This document shows, piece by piece, positions 23,695-35,569 of a stretch of 64,000 bases of DNA (position 1 is its first letter; every line of letters begins with the position of its first letter). Source of the stretch: Rotaria macrura (lineage: Eukaryota; Rotifera; Eurotatoria; Philodinida; Philodinidae); assembly GCA_900239685.1 (NCBI GenBank), contig OENT01000069.1, forward strand, positions 124,001 to 188,000, given 5' to 3'. The notes under the pieces are model-generated. The model made no database searches. It saw nothing but the letters and a program-made list of their open reading frames with translations, and was not told where the DNA came from. Position numbers and translations under genes: made by a program.

Positions 23695-24367
23695 TTTTTC
23701 CAAGGCCAATGCCGGCAGACTTCTCTTAAGTAGTAAATCAAAGGACAATTACAAGTCGATTATTTCTAACGAATAGTTTTATAAAAACGAATTCCCAAAT
23801 GACTCATTTCAATAACATCGACGAAAACATTACGCGAGAAAAAACGAACGAAACTTGAGTTTCTTTCTCATCGAAACATTCCTCGTAACCAACGAACGAT
23901 CGACGATGGGCCGCCCGACCGGAAAAAGATAAAGCAAAGGTTTTTTCTCTCTCTCAATAAACAGTAATGGTCGAACTTCTAAAAAGCAAAACGACATCAA
24001 TGAAAACGACTGGAAAATTTCCTCTCGATACGAAACGTTTTCTAATAGAGTTTCATAAAAGAACATGCCGTAATTTGCTCTGCTGCCGGTGACGATTTCA
24101 TGAGAATTCTACTCCCAAAGAAATAAACGAACTAGAAAATAAAACCGACCTTCGTCTCTCGTTCCAAAGATCAATGAGAAGTGCCTCTCACTACTGCACA
24201 AATGCATTCGGAAGTGTACACGTTAGTTCACAGTTTTCGTTTGAGAAATCGTTCGACAGCTCTCAAACAAATCGAAAGATATTCACGGACAGCATCAAAT
24301 TTAGGAGGCGGCATAAACTGTGCAGACTAGCACTATAGGAAACTCTTACGCAGCAGGATTTTTGATT
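23695..24367 (-). repeat. 673-bp inverted repeat, left arm
   Basis: From TTTTTCCAAGGCCAATGCC to CAGCAGGATTTTTGATT, this segment is the reverse complement of 34,256-34,928. The two arms have the same length, and I saw only about half a dozen mismatches. An open frame of 78 codons (24,066-23,830, minus strand) differs from its partner by one residue (Ser/Leu). No target duplication flanks the arm and its two ends are not inverted repeats of each other. It lies about 250 bp after the preceding gene. Confidence 0.9.
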
Positions 24368-27300
24368 TAATGCTGACTTCTGTCAATAGAATCTAATACG
24401 ATTTTGACATTACGGTTCATCTCAGTTTTAGTATAAATTGAGAGATTTGCACTGTAATACTGTAGATATCTAATAAATTAGTATTTGACAAGAAAAGCGT
24501 GAAGTAAATATATAGTTCGACGTAAAACATCTATGAACACTCATTATGATACTAATAAAACTCGAACAGGTGCATGACGACGATGAATTTTTCCCTTGTT
24601 TTTGTTAGAATGATTGACGGGAACATTTACTGTTAAATCGGTCAATCCGTGGACCAATGGCCGCAATGAATCCTATCGATATTTATGTCAAATTAAAAGA
24701 ACGATGATACGTTTTGGAATAAGTTTTGATACAAATAAGGTAGAGATGCGTGGCTTTGATCGTTCCAAGGAGAAGATTGAAATACATGAATTATTCAATA
24801 CAACATTTTCTTGACATCGAGTCATTTAGTGGTAGTGCTTCGCCCACAGATTTATGTTGTTTGTAGAGATATCTAGGCTGTGCTAGGAGATCGGCGCTCA
24901 GTTCTCTTGCATGTTGGATTCGTTAATTTCGGAGACTTTGAACCTGAAGAAGACATTTACTTAAAAAGCAACATTTTTCAATGACGTAGAAAAGAACCAT
25001 TGTCGGTGTCTTGCTGGGATAAATCGTGCAATTAAGGCTGATATCAGAGGAAATAAACAACGAACGTTTTTTCTCCTATTCACTGCAACTCTTTCATTAG
25101 ACTTGAAATATCAGCAAACTTTTGACTGACTTTCAAAGAATTCTAAATCCGAAATAGCATAGGCTCAAGTGTTGATTTCTTAACGTGGCATGGATTTCTT
25201 TACCAAAAACTTACTCTTTCAGAAAAGTGGTTCTAATAAATAGATTTGAGTAGAGAAAACATTTCTCAGTTAGTTAACCTTGTAGAAATTCTTAAAAGCT
25301 ATCATCCCAGTCGAAAAATCTGTCGAATAGAAAAGTGATCGAACCGAATGAGACGCAATTTCTGACAAAATTTAGTCTTCGATAATGTTTCTTATGAGAC
25401 ACGCTATCGATTGCATGAAGACGTCAGCAAGATGATTATCTTTCCGTCAACGAAGAGAAGATCAACGGGCCCAATTGACTGTACCACGTTGTGTAATGCA
25501 GAATAAGCTCCATTGAATTTTACTATAGTGCCACTTTGTTATGTAACTCGTGTAACTACTATTGAACAACATGAACATTTGATTTCACCTCGACGATTCA
25601 ACACTGCAAGAGCTTTCGATCAAATTTATTGATGTGAAATTTCGATTGTTCGTCGGAGAAAATCTACCAACGATCGGGACCGAACTCTGTTGAACCAGGG
25701 AGAATTGGTTTTTGTGATAAAATATGATGACAGCAGATTTTTCTATCTGATCAGAATGATCCAACTGCTTCATTTATTTGATTTTCGTCTATTTGATTTT
25801 GGAAAAAAGAGCACACTGACAGCTGCAATAGTTGAGTTTTCGATGCATCGAATAAATGCTTTGTTGAACATCAAATCTAGGCTAAGATCTGAAACCCTGG
25901 TTCGATTGCTAGGAAAATTGGGACAGATCATACTTACAACTGAAGTGTGGCAACTAAATAATATGCTAAAGAATTTATTTTCAATTTCGATATGAAAGCG
26001 ACAGATATTTTTCTTTTAATAAGAGAAATGAAAACGAACGACGAGAACACAACTGCTTTTATTTGTGATTCGTAAAACTGAGAGGAAAAAAGAGAAATAT
26101 CTATTTCTTAGATTCGTTTCTGTCGATCGATTCAGAATAAGAGAAACGAAAAGGCACTTTTTTGCTGTTTTTTCATCGCCTGTCATCGTTTGAAGAGTGT
26201 CAGTCTAAAATTTCGAGTGCCGAGCCAAAACAAATCAGTCATTGTCGAACGTTTGAAAACTGGAGTTTTCTTTCTATTTTTCTTATCGATAAACTGTCCA
26301 ATGAATCTGGAATGAGACGCACTAAAATGTCAGAGAAAAAATCAAGATGAATTCATTTTTGAGTTAACAGATTCAAATAATTTTTGATCGAAGAAAAATC
26401 AAGAGCGAAGTTTCGATTGCCTGACAATTTCGAGTACAAAGAATCGATAAGATCGACTCTATTGTTTTTTGCATTAACTTTAATTTAAAATTGGTGAAAA
26501 ACGAAAGAAACGTCTCCTCTAATATTCGTTTTATCTTTAGAGAAAAATTGAATGAACTTCTAGATTTTTCTCGAACTCGTCTATCTGGGCCGGCTACACG
26601 TCTTTCGCAGGATTCGCTAAAGTCGATTGGATTCTTTTTCTTGAATCTAAATGCATGATCTATTGTTTTACGAAACAATTTTCTCTCTCTCCGAAGAAAA
26701 GAGAAACATCGAAGTCTGTGAGGAAATACGAGAGAGCACGATATTAGGGAACAAAATTCATTTAGAACCTTTTCATTAGCCGAATAAGAAGCGAAATTTG
26801 TAAACACGTTCGACTCTTAGATACAAATTAAAATCTAGCTCGACGCGTCAACTCTTCGGCTCGGACTCCGAAGGGATCCTCATTGAGAATAAGTGTGAGT
26901 TGTATTGAAGTCAGAAAAGTAATCCTTGCGATTGTTCGATGTAACAACAAAAGGCTTCGAAATAAATGACGTGAATGTGAATTAAAATTGTCCGAACCGG
27001 AGAGGCTTTGATCTTTCGACACTGTCAACAAGAAAATCTAATGTTCGAATATTTATTTTGAGAAAAAGCGTTTTTCAATCGTTGAGATTCATACAGGTAA
27101 TGAAGACTACCTAAAACACGTGATACCAATTGATATTTTAAAGCTTTCTTCATTAGATGTAAATCTCGATTAGCGTTGTTACACATGACAATTGAAATTC
27201 CGATTTGAAAAAGCTCAGAGACGGGAAGATGGTGGCATTTCTTCGCTTGAGATCACGAAACATCTCCGTCGCTAGAGAAACTGTTTGTTCGACTAGATTA

Positions 27301-29290
27301 TCAATAATGCTAATCTGTATTTCTAGAAAATCACTTTTAATCAAGTCAGAGGCAATCATTCACAATATTCGAACACTTCGGGGCAGAAGAAATTCTAAAA
27401 GAATTTCTTTTGACATACCGACTAAACAATTTCTTTCGTTGTTTTTATGAGATTATTTTCCTTCGAATAAATGATAGTTTCAACACTTCTATTAGTCTCG
27501 ATAAAATAAAACCGTAGACTTCTGTCCGAGATGCAGATGAACTGAAAAACTAAAGTTCATCGCAAATGAGGCGTTCTCGAGCAACTTTACTTGATAAAGA
27601 ATTTGCTTTCTCGCCGGAATAAAAGAGAACAAAATTTCTGACCTTTTCGAAACACAGTAAACAGACAGATTATGAAAACTCAATAAGAAACCTGAATTCT
27701 TTGGAAAATATCCAATGACAAGTATCTGAATAAAAACAGTTACATCAATGGATATGTCTAAGCATAAACGAACGGAAATATTTACATCCGTTCCCTATTT
27801 TCATCGCTCCTTCCTAATGATCTCAACATCATTGAATTCGAGAAAATTGCGCGTAACTCAAGCCTGGTTCGTACTCGGATGCTACACGAAAGAGATCTTC
27901 TTTTTATTTACATTTATGATCGATGAAAAATGACCAGCGTAAATCAGGAAGAAAACATCAAATTGCACTTTGTCACAGTGATAAATTGAATTATTCATTC
28001 GTTTTTGTCTATTGCTGTTCCTGCTGTCTTTAGGCATCAAGTTGATTTAAATAAAATTATCTTTTATTAAACAGTAAGGACGCCGTTTTTTGTTTTAGTC
28101 CAACTACAAATGGCGATCAAGTGAATTTGTTAATTCAACAAAACAATCTGTCCTGTTCACTAGCTAAAAGCGATTGCAATGTTTTTCTTCCGCTTTGCGT
28201 GTGACAACAACAGCGTGTAGAAAATCGCTCTTAAGATTCGGTTAATACTGTCATCGAACTAGATCGGATTCACGACCGGCACTTATTCAAATCTCGATGT
28301 TTCGAAATATTTTAACTGTTTCCAAATCCTATTTATCTACAACTATAGAATAGACGGCAGGTTCGACAAATATCGTATGGTTAAATTGTACTTGAGAACC
28401 AATGGAAGGAATGAGGATCGATGCCGTCGTTACGAGTAGAACTGGTTTTTAATGAAAATATATTAACAACATGATTTCGTCGTGAGATATAATTATTCAG
28501 AGAAAAATGAGATTTCAGAAAGATGAAAAACGTTTTTCATGACAAGAAGAACTTCGCTCAATATATCTTAGTATTGGTCGAAATGAATCATGATTCACTT
28601 CTCCTATTTTACAGCGTCGTAATTCATCGTCATTTTCTTTTGTTATTCTCTTACGTTAGAGGGAGAAACTTAACTGCATATTCTTTTAATACTGAGTCAA
28701 ATTTTGAAAGTTGTACTAGTATGGTAGAAGTATATGCTCAATGTTAATCAACATCGGATGAAAAAAGTCGTACTCATGCAGAACACGAAATTCAGATAAT
28801 AATTTTAATGAGAATCTGTAATGGTTGGAATGTATTACATGTAGTACACTCATTTTTATCAGGCACCATCTGTGCCCTTACAGTTTCTTCGGTAGATCGA
28901 AGTGTAAAAAATGAATAACTGGTGCAAACCTGCTGACTAGTCACACATGGACACTTCTATAAGAACAACGTTATCCAAACTGGTGTTGAAATGAGCCAGT
29001 TTTGAACTCATGAACTATCCTTGTCAAAACTACGCTTCATATGTTTCAAATTCATCTGAAGAGAGACAGCGATACGATGAAAACAGTCTGGAAGTCATTG
29101 AGCATTTTTAGATTAAATAAGAACACCGATTTTTCGAGATAGGTTTCTCTCTTCTAGTGTTTTTCCTATTTTGTCTCTATTTCAAAGCTTTGACAAATTA
29201 TTTCAGCCGTGCTTTAGATTCACATAAAATGGTAAAAGATTCATACAGGTGAGCAATCTAAACATTAGAATTTCGAAGACGTGAAAACGT
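24368..29290. other. 4.9-kb gene-poor stretch inside the inverted-repeat interval
   Basis: Many short open frames on both strands (for example 25,690-25,995 plus, 26,373-26,807 minus and 27,205-27,450 plus). Their composition looks like translated AT-rich spacer, heavy in Phe, Ser, Lys and Ile, with no domain signature. No RNA gene seen. Confidence 0.4.
29283..29290 (+). repeat. Target-site duplication, left copy
   Basis: GAAAACGT, identical to 31527-31534. Confidence 0.85.
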
Positions 29291-31526
29291 CAAGGGAGGG
29301 AGGGGAAGCAGACTTCTGTACTTCAGAAGTACCAAGAAGTACAAGGAGTAGCAGAACTTACTGAGAAGATCACTACTGTTTAGATAACTCGAGAGTCGAT
29401 CATTGGAAAACTCAATAGATTTAACTTTGAACAGCCGACACACTGGTCGTTTTTGTAAATAGTGTCAGGTGAAATTAAACAGTTTTCAAAATACTTGAAA
29501 AACTAAAACTGGAAAAAGTAGATTGAAGGGCTGCTGCAACATACTAAGTTATGTTCAACTTAAATTAAAATTTAGCTAAATTCCCAAAGCTTTAGAGAGC
29601 GCAAGTATTTTCGATAGAAAACAAGCTAAGTTTGGGAAGACGTGAAATTTGTCAGTTTTGCCACTACCAATACAGTCTGTCAAGAAGTGCTCGACCAAAG
29701 AATAAACAATGATGAGTAGATTTTTTTCGTTACCTATTTGTGTCTGATTTTAAGCCTCGCTGAGATGCCTTTAAATGCGACTAGCTCAATACCATGCAAG
29801 CGATATCAATAGAATTGATAAATATTCTTCTTGATAATTCTATTATAAAGAGATGCAAAGAAATCTAATACAACGTTGTAAGATTGGAAATAATAACACC
29901 GAGATTAGAAAATGATTTGAAATCGCAAAGACTCAACAAAAACACACCTACGCCTAAAAATGTGGATATCTTCTTGTAGTAATTATATAACAATGGCTTT
30001 GAACAACAATCTCGAAGAACACAATAGCAAGAGAGCGACAGCACAGTGCAAGAGACAGTCCACAAAGTCAATAGATGACAACACGGGTAACGATACTTAG
30101 TGCCGTTCGAACTCCTCCTGCCATAACAGAAACAGTTAATTTTCTTCAGAAGCTTCGAGATTGAAATACCTACATGGGAACATAGCCCATGATGCGGTCT
30201 TTCATGAGCAACAAAGCGTTTTGTTCTGCGCCTTCTTTTTTCCAAAAAATGTTCTAACACTTTTTTCATCCCCTTCTCGCAAAATCAACTGTTTTTATAA
30301 CAAGCCGCAAATGTTTTTCGTTTTTTCTCAGTTCATGATATATCGCACGAGCGACCCACATTTCCCTGACTTGATTCATGTTACGAATTTAATTTTGCGG
30401 AACACCATCTGAAAGGGATATTGAAGTATATAGTACAGAAATTTGCGCCACCTCACACCGATCTCCACAGATCGTGACAGACAGAGTCCAGAGGCCTATC
30501 AGAGATCAATTAAAAATAACGTCGAGTTGAAATGTATTTGGCTTATTTCCTTGCTGATATTCTAAACTGTAAAGCAAAAGAATTAGCAAAAACCGGTGCA
30601 TCGTGTTTCACGTTTTAGCTCGACTGAGATTGCGTTGACGTATTTTGTTGTTGCAAAGAACACGCCAAGATCCAAGACACCACAGAGCCCTTTTCTAAGT
30701 TAACGTTTATATTATCATACAAGATGACATCAATAGAAATCGCCTTCTTCATTTTTCAGAATTTCTTAGTCACTGACATTGTGATTTCTTATTTCCGCTC
30801 CAAAATAAGTTTTTAGAAAAGAATTGTGACGCCCTGAATCCCGAGACATTCTTTCAAAAAAACAACTGCATATATGACATAAACCTGACCCGGGAAATTC
30901 GGGTAGCCAAATGAGCTACTTTTATCTTTCTGCGATCGATATCTCCAAAAAACATTATGATAATGGACTGAAAATTTTGTAATCGCTACTTCACCTGAGT
31001 TTCTACATTTTCTGTCAAGTTCATGTCATTTGGATGTCTTGAATGACATCGTTTTTTGAGTGGTGAGGCTTAAAATCCCTCAAACATGATATGAAGAATA
31101 TAACTATAGCGGGAACCAAAAAGAAGCAATCACCAGGCTCATTTCAACTTTTTTTTCCATCAATCGATAGTTCGATCTCATCAATGGATAACGCAGAATA
31201 GCCAAAAGACCTTAGAGAAGCAACCTATAGTTTGTCTTTAGTGGAGATCTATTGGAAAAAAAATGTAATAGTCTCTCTTTTTTGTTCTACATTGCTATTG
31301 AAAAAATTCAAGTTTTGCCGCGTATTCTTTTAACTTTTTCGGTGCTCTTAACGATTTTATTTTACTCCTTTGTCTACACTGTTATTTAATCAGAACTAAT
31401 CACATCTGGTGTAATGAGAGCATCGTTGTAAATAACTTTAAATAGTAAACTAGTTCAAATGATTTCTGAGATAGACAAAGATGGCAAGAAGTACCGAGAA
31501 GTACAGAGGTCTGCTTTTTCCCCTTG
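29291..31526 (+). mobile_element. hAT-like non-autonomous DNA transposon, 2,236 bp
   Basis: The element starts CAAGGG and ends CCCTTG. The terminal inverted repeats continue as GCAGACTTCTGTACTTC (left) and GCAGACCTCTGTACTTC (right, read on the minus strand), with a few bases of length difference before this block. A perfect 8-bp duplication, GAAAACGT, flanks it, the size made by hAT transposases. Subterminal AGAAGTAC words recur at both ends (29,328-29,350 and 31,489-31,505). No transposase is recognisable inside. The longest frame (30,269-29,865, minus strand, 134 codons) is Cys- and Leu-rich without the hAT dimerisation or RNase H motifs, so it is probably incidental. Confidence 0.82.
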
Positions 31527-31534
31527 GAAAACGT
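31527..31534 (+). repeat. Target-site duplication, right copy
   Basis: GAAAACGT, identical to 29283-29290. Confidence 0.85.
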
Positions 31535-32852
31535 ACTTATCTATGTAATCTTAATCACATTCAACAGATTAACTTCTTTTATGCAGAAAGCATAAAAATC
31601 TTGCTAGAAAACAAAAATGTAAGAGGATAATTCAGTGTTTACAGATTACATTAGAGATTTGCACGGTAGAAGAAATTACAATTGGAATAAAACGATGATG
31701 GTGGGTGAACACCGTTCGAAAAGACTTTTTCAAGATGAGAATTGCCGACATCATGATTGACGCTGTGAATAGTGAATGATGATTTAACAATGCGACTATA
31801 CGAAAAAGGACACATGTTCAAGTAAATTGTAAAAATTATGTTTCATAAATCTTCGTGTTTGACATTAAAGTTAAAGGCTTTTTCAAAATAATCCATTGAA
31901 ATGTAAAGAAAAACATGCCGACGAGTATCTTACTATGAATAACAAACCATTAAAAACAAAAGAAAGACCTAAATGCATAATCTTTTATGTGTTAACTTGA
32001 ACAAATATGATTTTGCATATCAAAAATGAATCGAATAGGAAGATCTCATTGGTGAGTGTTTTATTTCTGTCTGATAACGTAGGTCTGGCCGAGTAAGCAA
32101 TGCGTCACATGAGTACGATGATCATAGATTTGTGTACCGAGAAATGCAAGTCAAAACAAATATAGTGAATAAAATCAAAATTAGTGATTGTAATACTGGA
32201 AGTGAAAGAAGGAAACTTCTGAAGGCATAGCCTAAAATATCAAATACGCAGCAAAATTTGGTACAATTACCGATTCAGAAGTGCTTATGATTTCAGTCAT
32301 CATATTTGTGGTTGTTCTTGCACATAAGTAATCAACTGATGATGCTCTTGTTTGTTATTATTATTTTAACAGAGAGATGAAACGACGGATGCAGTACACC
32401 ATTAGAATATTGAGCGAACTTGTTCGTTTTGAATTCGAAAAATTTTAACTGTTGCCATGATTAAACGTTATAGAAAGAGAAGTGCCGTTGAGTAGACGTA
32501 TTCGCTGTGTAGCGACGGACATGATGCACGTCTCTGATGTAAGTCAATTTTTTTCGTTCGAGTTATAAAACAGCGAAGTATAAATCGTGTTTGACTAGGG
32601 TACGTTTGTCGATTGAATTAGTCGTTGCAGTCTTTTTTTGCATTGATTGTGTCGATTGTATCCGAGACCACGTTAATATATTCTATGCTCCGTTTTTGAT
32701 TGGTAACTACAGACGTAATGTACGAATGAGTCACTTCTTTCTTTCTTGTTCTCACAAACGAAAGAAAGAAACGGAAGGGAAACGTCTTCGTCATTGATTT
32801 CTCAATTAAAATTAGAACCTCGATAAATAGTTGTATGTTCTTCGAGCTCGAA
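31535..32852. other. MRPL39 5' flank
   Basis: No gene recognised. A plus-strand frame at 32,591-32,797 (68 codons) has no motif. The last few hundred bases should hold the MRPL39 promoter. Confidence 0.4.
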
Positions 32853-33952
32853 ATGATGAAAATTCGAACATGTTCAAATCTAATTCATCGTTATCAATCA
32901 ACATCGGCATCAGTTGCTACAGCCGGTTTGACAAACGAGCAAATTCGGGCTCATCGTCTTCGAATCTTTGCCACTGAGCGTCAACGACAAATCGAACGAA
33001 TTCGTCGTGTTGAAAAAATCGAAATTGATGTTCGCGATCCAATTCAATCAACGAAATTATTAATGAATAAAAACCTGTCAACACCTTACAATTGTGCTCA
33101 GCATTTATCATCGGTACTAACAGATCGGTCTTGTTTAGCGCTGATTGACGATAAATTCATATGGGATATGAATCGTCCATTAGAACGAGATTGCACTTTG
33201 AAATTTCTTCATTTTATGGAAAATAGTTGTGAAGAACAAAATCGAGCCTATTGGAGAACGTGTTCATTTATTATTGGATTTATCGTTGAAACAGCATTCA
33301 AATCAAATTATAATGTTGAACTGTGCTCATTTCCACCAGCGCAATTTGAAAATGGTTCATTTGCGTACGATGCCAAACTTAACTTAGGTTGAATTTGAAT
33401 GAAATGACATCGAATTTGAAACTTTTTTCTCTCTCTCTCTCTGTTTTTCTTTTCCCTTTGTCAGGAGATTGGAAACCGACGAGCGACGATCTTCGTTGTC
33501 TATCTGTTCAAGCATATAAATTGCGCGATCTTGATCTTCGTTTTGAATGCCTGGATGTAACCGAAAGTGTGGCCGAAGAAATGTTTAAGTACGATAGATT
33601 TAAATTAGCTCAAATTCCTCATATGCTTCGTTTAATGTCAACCGATGATAATCAAACGCGTTTAACTGTTTATAAAATGGGCGATTGCCATGTCGACATA
33701 ACTCGCGGGCCATTGATATCGACAACAAAACAAATCGGAAGATTCGAATTCAGTGCAATTCATGATATTGATGCTCCATCCTATGGGGAACAAATGCAAC
33801 GTGTTCAAGCTCTTTCGATTCCCGATCAACTTCATTTACATTATTGGACATTCGATTATCTATTAGAACGAGCAAAGAAACTGAATCGAGCATCGCTACC
33901 ATCGTTGAACAAAATCAAGACATCCAATGAGAATTCAGAGAATCTTCAATAG
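32853..33952 (+). CDS. MRPL39: Mitochondrial ribosomal protein L39 (mL39)
   Basis: mL39 is a large-subunit mitoribosomal protein derived from threonyl-tRNA synthetase and keeps a TGS-like fold. Exons 32853-33387 and 33465-33952 give 340 residues; vertebrate proteins are about 338. The N-terminus (MMKIRTCSNLIHRYQSTSAS) looks like a targeting peptide. Family landmarks follow: EKIEIDV, LLMNKNLSTPYNCAQHLS, ALIDDKFIWDMNRPL, NRAYWRTCSFIIGF, then IGRFEFSAIHDI and a C-terminal YLLERAKKLNRA. The single 77-bp intron splits a Gly codon and has a CT-repeat pyrimidine tract. An upstream in-frame Met at 32835 would add six acidic-containing residues and is less likely. AATAAA at 33974 lies 22 bases past the stop. 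Confidence 0.95.
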
Positions 33953-33973
33953 TTATTTATTTCATTGAGAAAC

Positions 33974-33979
33974 AATAAA
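33974..33979 (+). promoter_or_regulatory. Candidate polyadenylation signal of MRPL39
   Basis: AATAAA 22 bases after the stop codon. Confidence 0.55.
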
Positions 33980-34255
33980 ACATCAAATCTTTTTCTCATC
34001 TACTTTTCTTTTGTTATTAAACAAACAACAAAAATTATTTCGAGTCAACTGCTCACCAGATTTGTTTTTTGTTCGACGACGAAAGAGAATGATTGTTTGC
34101 TCTGGTTCATCTGTCTTTTGTTTTTTCTTTGTTTTAGATCAACTCTTTCTAATCAATATATTTCGTTAGTTTATTTAATCGAAGCACAATTAAAACTATG
34201 AAAAAGTTTCATTTGAAATCACTGCCGTCAGATAAATTATTTTATTATTCAATAC

Positions 34256-34928
34256 AATCAAAAATCCTGCTGCGTAAGAGTTTCCTATAGTGCTAGTCTG
34301 CACAGTTTATGCCGCCTCCTAAATTTGATGCTGTCCGTGAATATCTTTCGATTTGTTAGAGAGCTGTCGAACGATTTCTCAAACGAAAACTGTGAACTAA
34401 CTTTTACACTTCCGAATGCATTTGTGCAGTAGTGAGAGGCACTTCTCATTGATCTTTGGAACGAGAGACGAAGGTCGGTTTTATTTTCTAGTTCGTTTAT
34501 TTCTTTGGGAGTAGAATTCTCATGAAATCGTCACCGGCAGCAGAGCAAATTACGGCATGTTCTTTTATGAAACTCTATTAGAAAACGTTTCGTATCGAGA
34601 GGAAATTTTCCAGTCGTTTTCATTGATGTCGTTTTGCTTTTTAGAAGTTCGACCATTACTGTTTATTGAGAGAGAGAAAAAACCTTTGCTTTATCTTTTT
34701 CCGGTCGGGCGGCCCATCGTCGATCGTTTGTTGGTTACGAGGAATGTTTCGATGAGAAAGAAACTCAAGTTTCGTTCGTTTTTTCTCGCGTAATGTTTTC
34801 GTCGATGTTATTGAAATGAGTCATTTGGGAATTCGTTTTCATAAAACTATTCGTTAGAAATAATCGACTTGTAATTGTCCTTTGATTTACTACTTAAGAG
34901 AAGTCTGCCGGCATTGGCCTTGGAAAAA
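34256..34928 (+). repeat. 673-bp inverted repeat, right arm
   Basis: Reverse complement of 23,695-24,367 over the whole length without visible indels. It starts about 300 bp after the MRPL39 stop. Its 78-codon frame (34,557-34,793) reads LVTRN preceded by Leu where the left arm has Ser. The two arms bracket 9.9 kb that includes MRPL39 and the hAT-like element. Confidence 0.9.
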
Positions 34929-35569
34929 TCTTCGATGAACATAAAGAATAAGTTCTACTGTGATTACACTTTTGAAAAGAAAATTATGTTTTCGTTCGTG
35001 AGTCGTTCAGAACTGAAAATGAAATATTGATATTTGTAGCGTTGTAAAATAGAAGTAAAATGCACTTTTGCTAAGTCGAGAAAGCTCGAAAGAAAATTGT
35101 GCTGAAAAATGAAAATGTTTTTAATAAAAAAGAGTTTAATATCGATGTTTCGCATGGATGCACAGTTGATTTATGATTTCTATTACATAAATATTTGATT
35201 TTTATCTTTTTTCCTCACGTTTTCTTCTTAATAACTGATTCGATCACTTCGCATGTTCTTTTCTTTCTGTGTTACCTTCGTAGGAGATAGAAAAACGAAA
35301 GAAAAAAACGCTGAATAACTAAAGCTTTTGCATTTTTTGCTTTTAAACATTTATTCGTCGGGCTGAGCAAAAGCATAATTATAATCATCGGGTTGTTTTA
35401 GCATAAAACAAAATAAAGACTTGTTTTGAAAATTGTTTTCTATTTTAGACAAATACTTTCTGATTGTGACAAGTGTTGTGCGTCTCATCGCCCAGTTATC
35501 TGACTGACAGAAGTTAGATTGTAAATAATAAACTGCTTAACGCGCAATGAGAACTAAGATCGAGTCTTT
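34929..35569. other. 5' flank of the RBR ligase gene
   Basis: About 640 bp with no recognised gene. It presumably holds the promoter of the downstream gene. Confidence 0.4.

Noticed and set aside
26373..26807. 144-codon minus-strand open frame
   Set aside because: Composition is Phe/Ser/Arg/Lys-rich spacer translation, with no motif, no splice context and overlapping frames on other strands.
29865..30269. 134-codon frame inside the hAT-like element as a transposase
   Set aside because: Lacks the hAT catalytic and dimerisation motifs, is short, and the composition looks incidental.
23695..34928. One giant transposon with 673-bp terminal inverted repeats
   Set aside because: No target duplication at the outer ends, the interval holds the host gene MRPL39, and no transposase or polymerase is visible.
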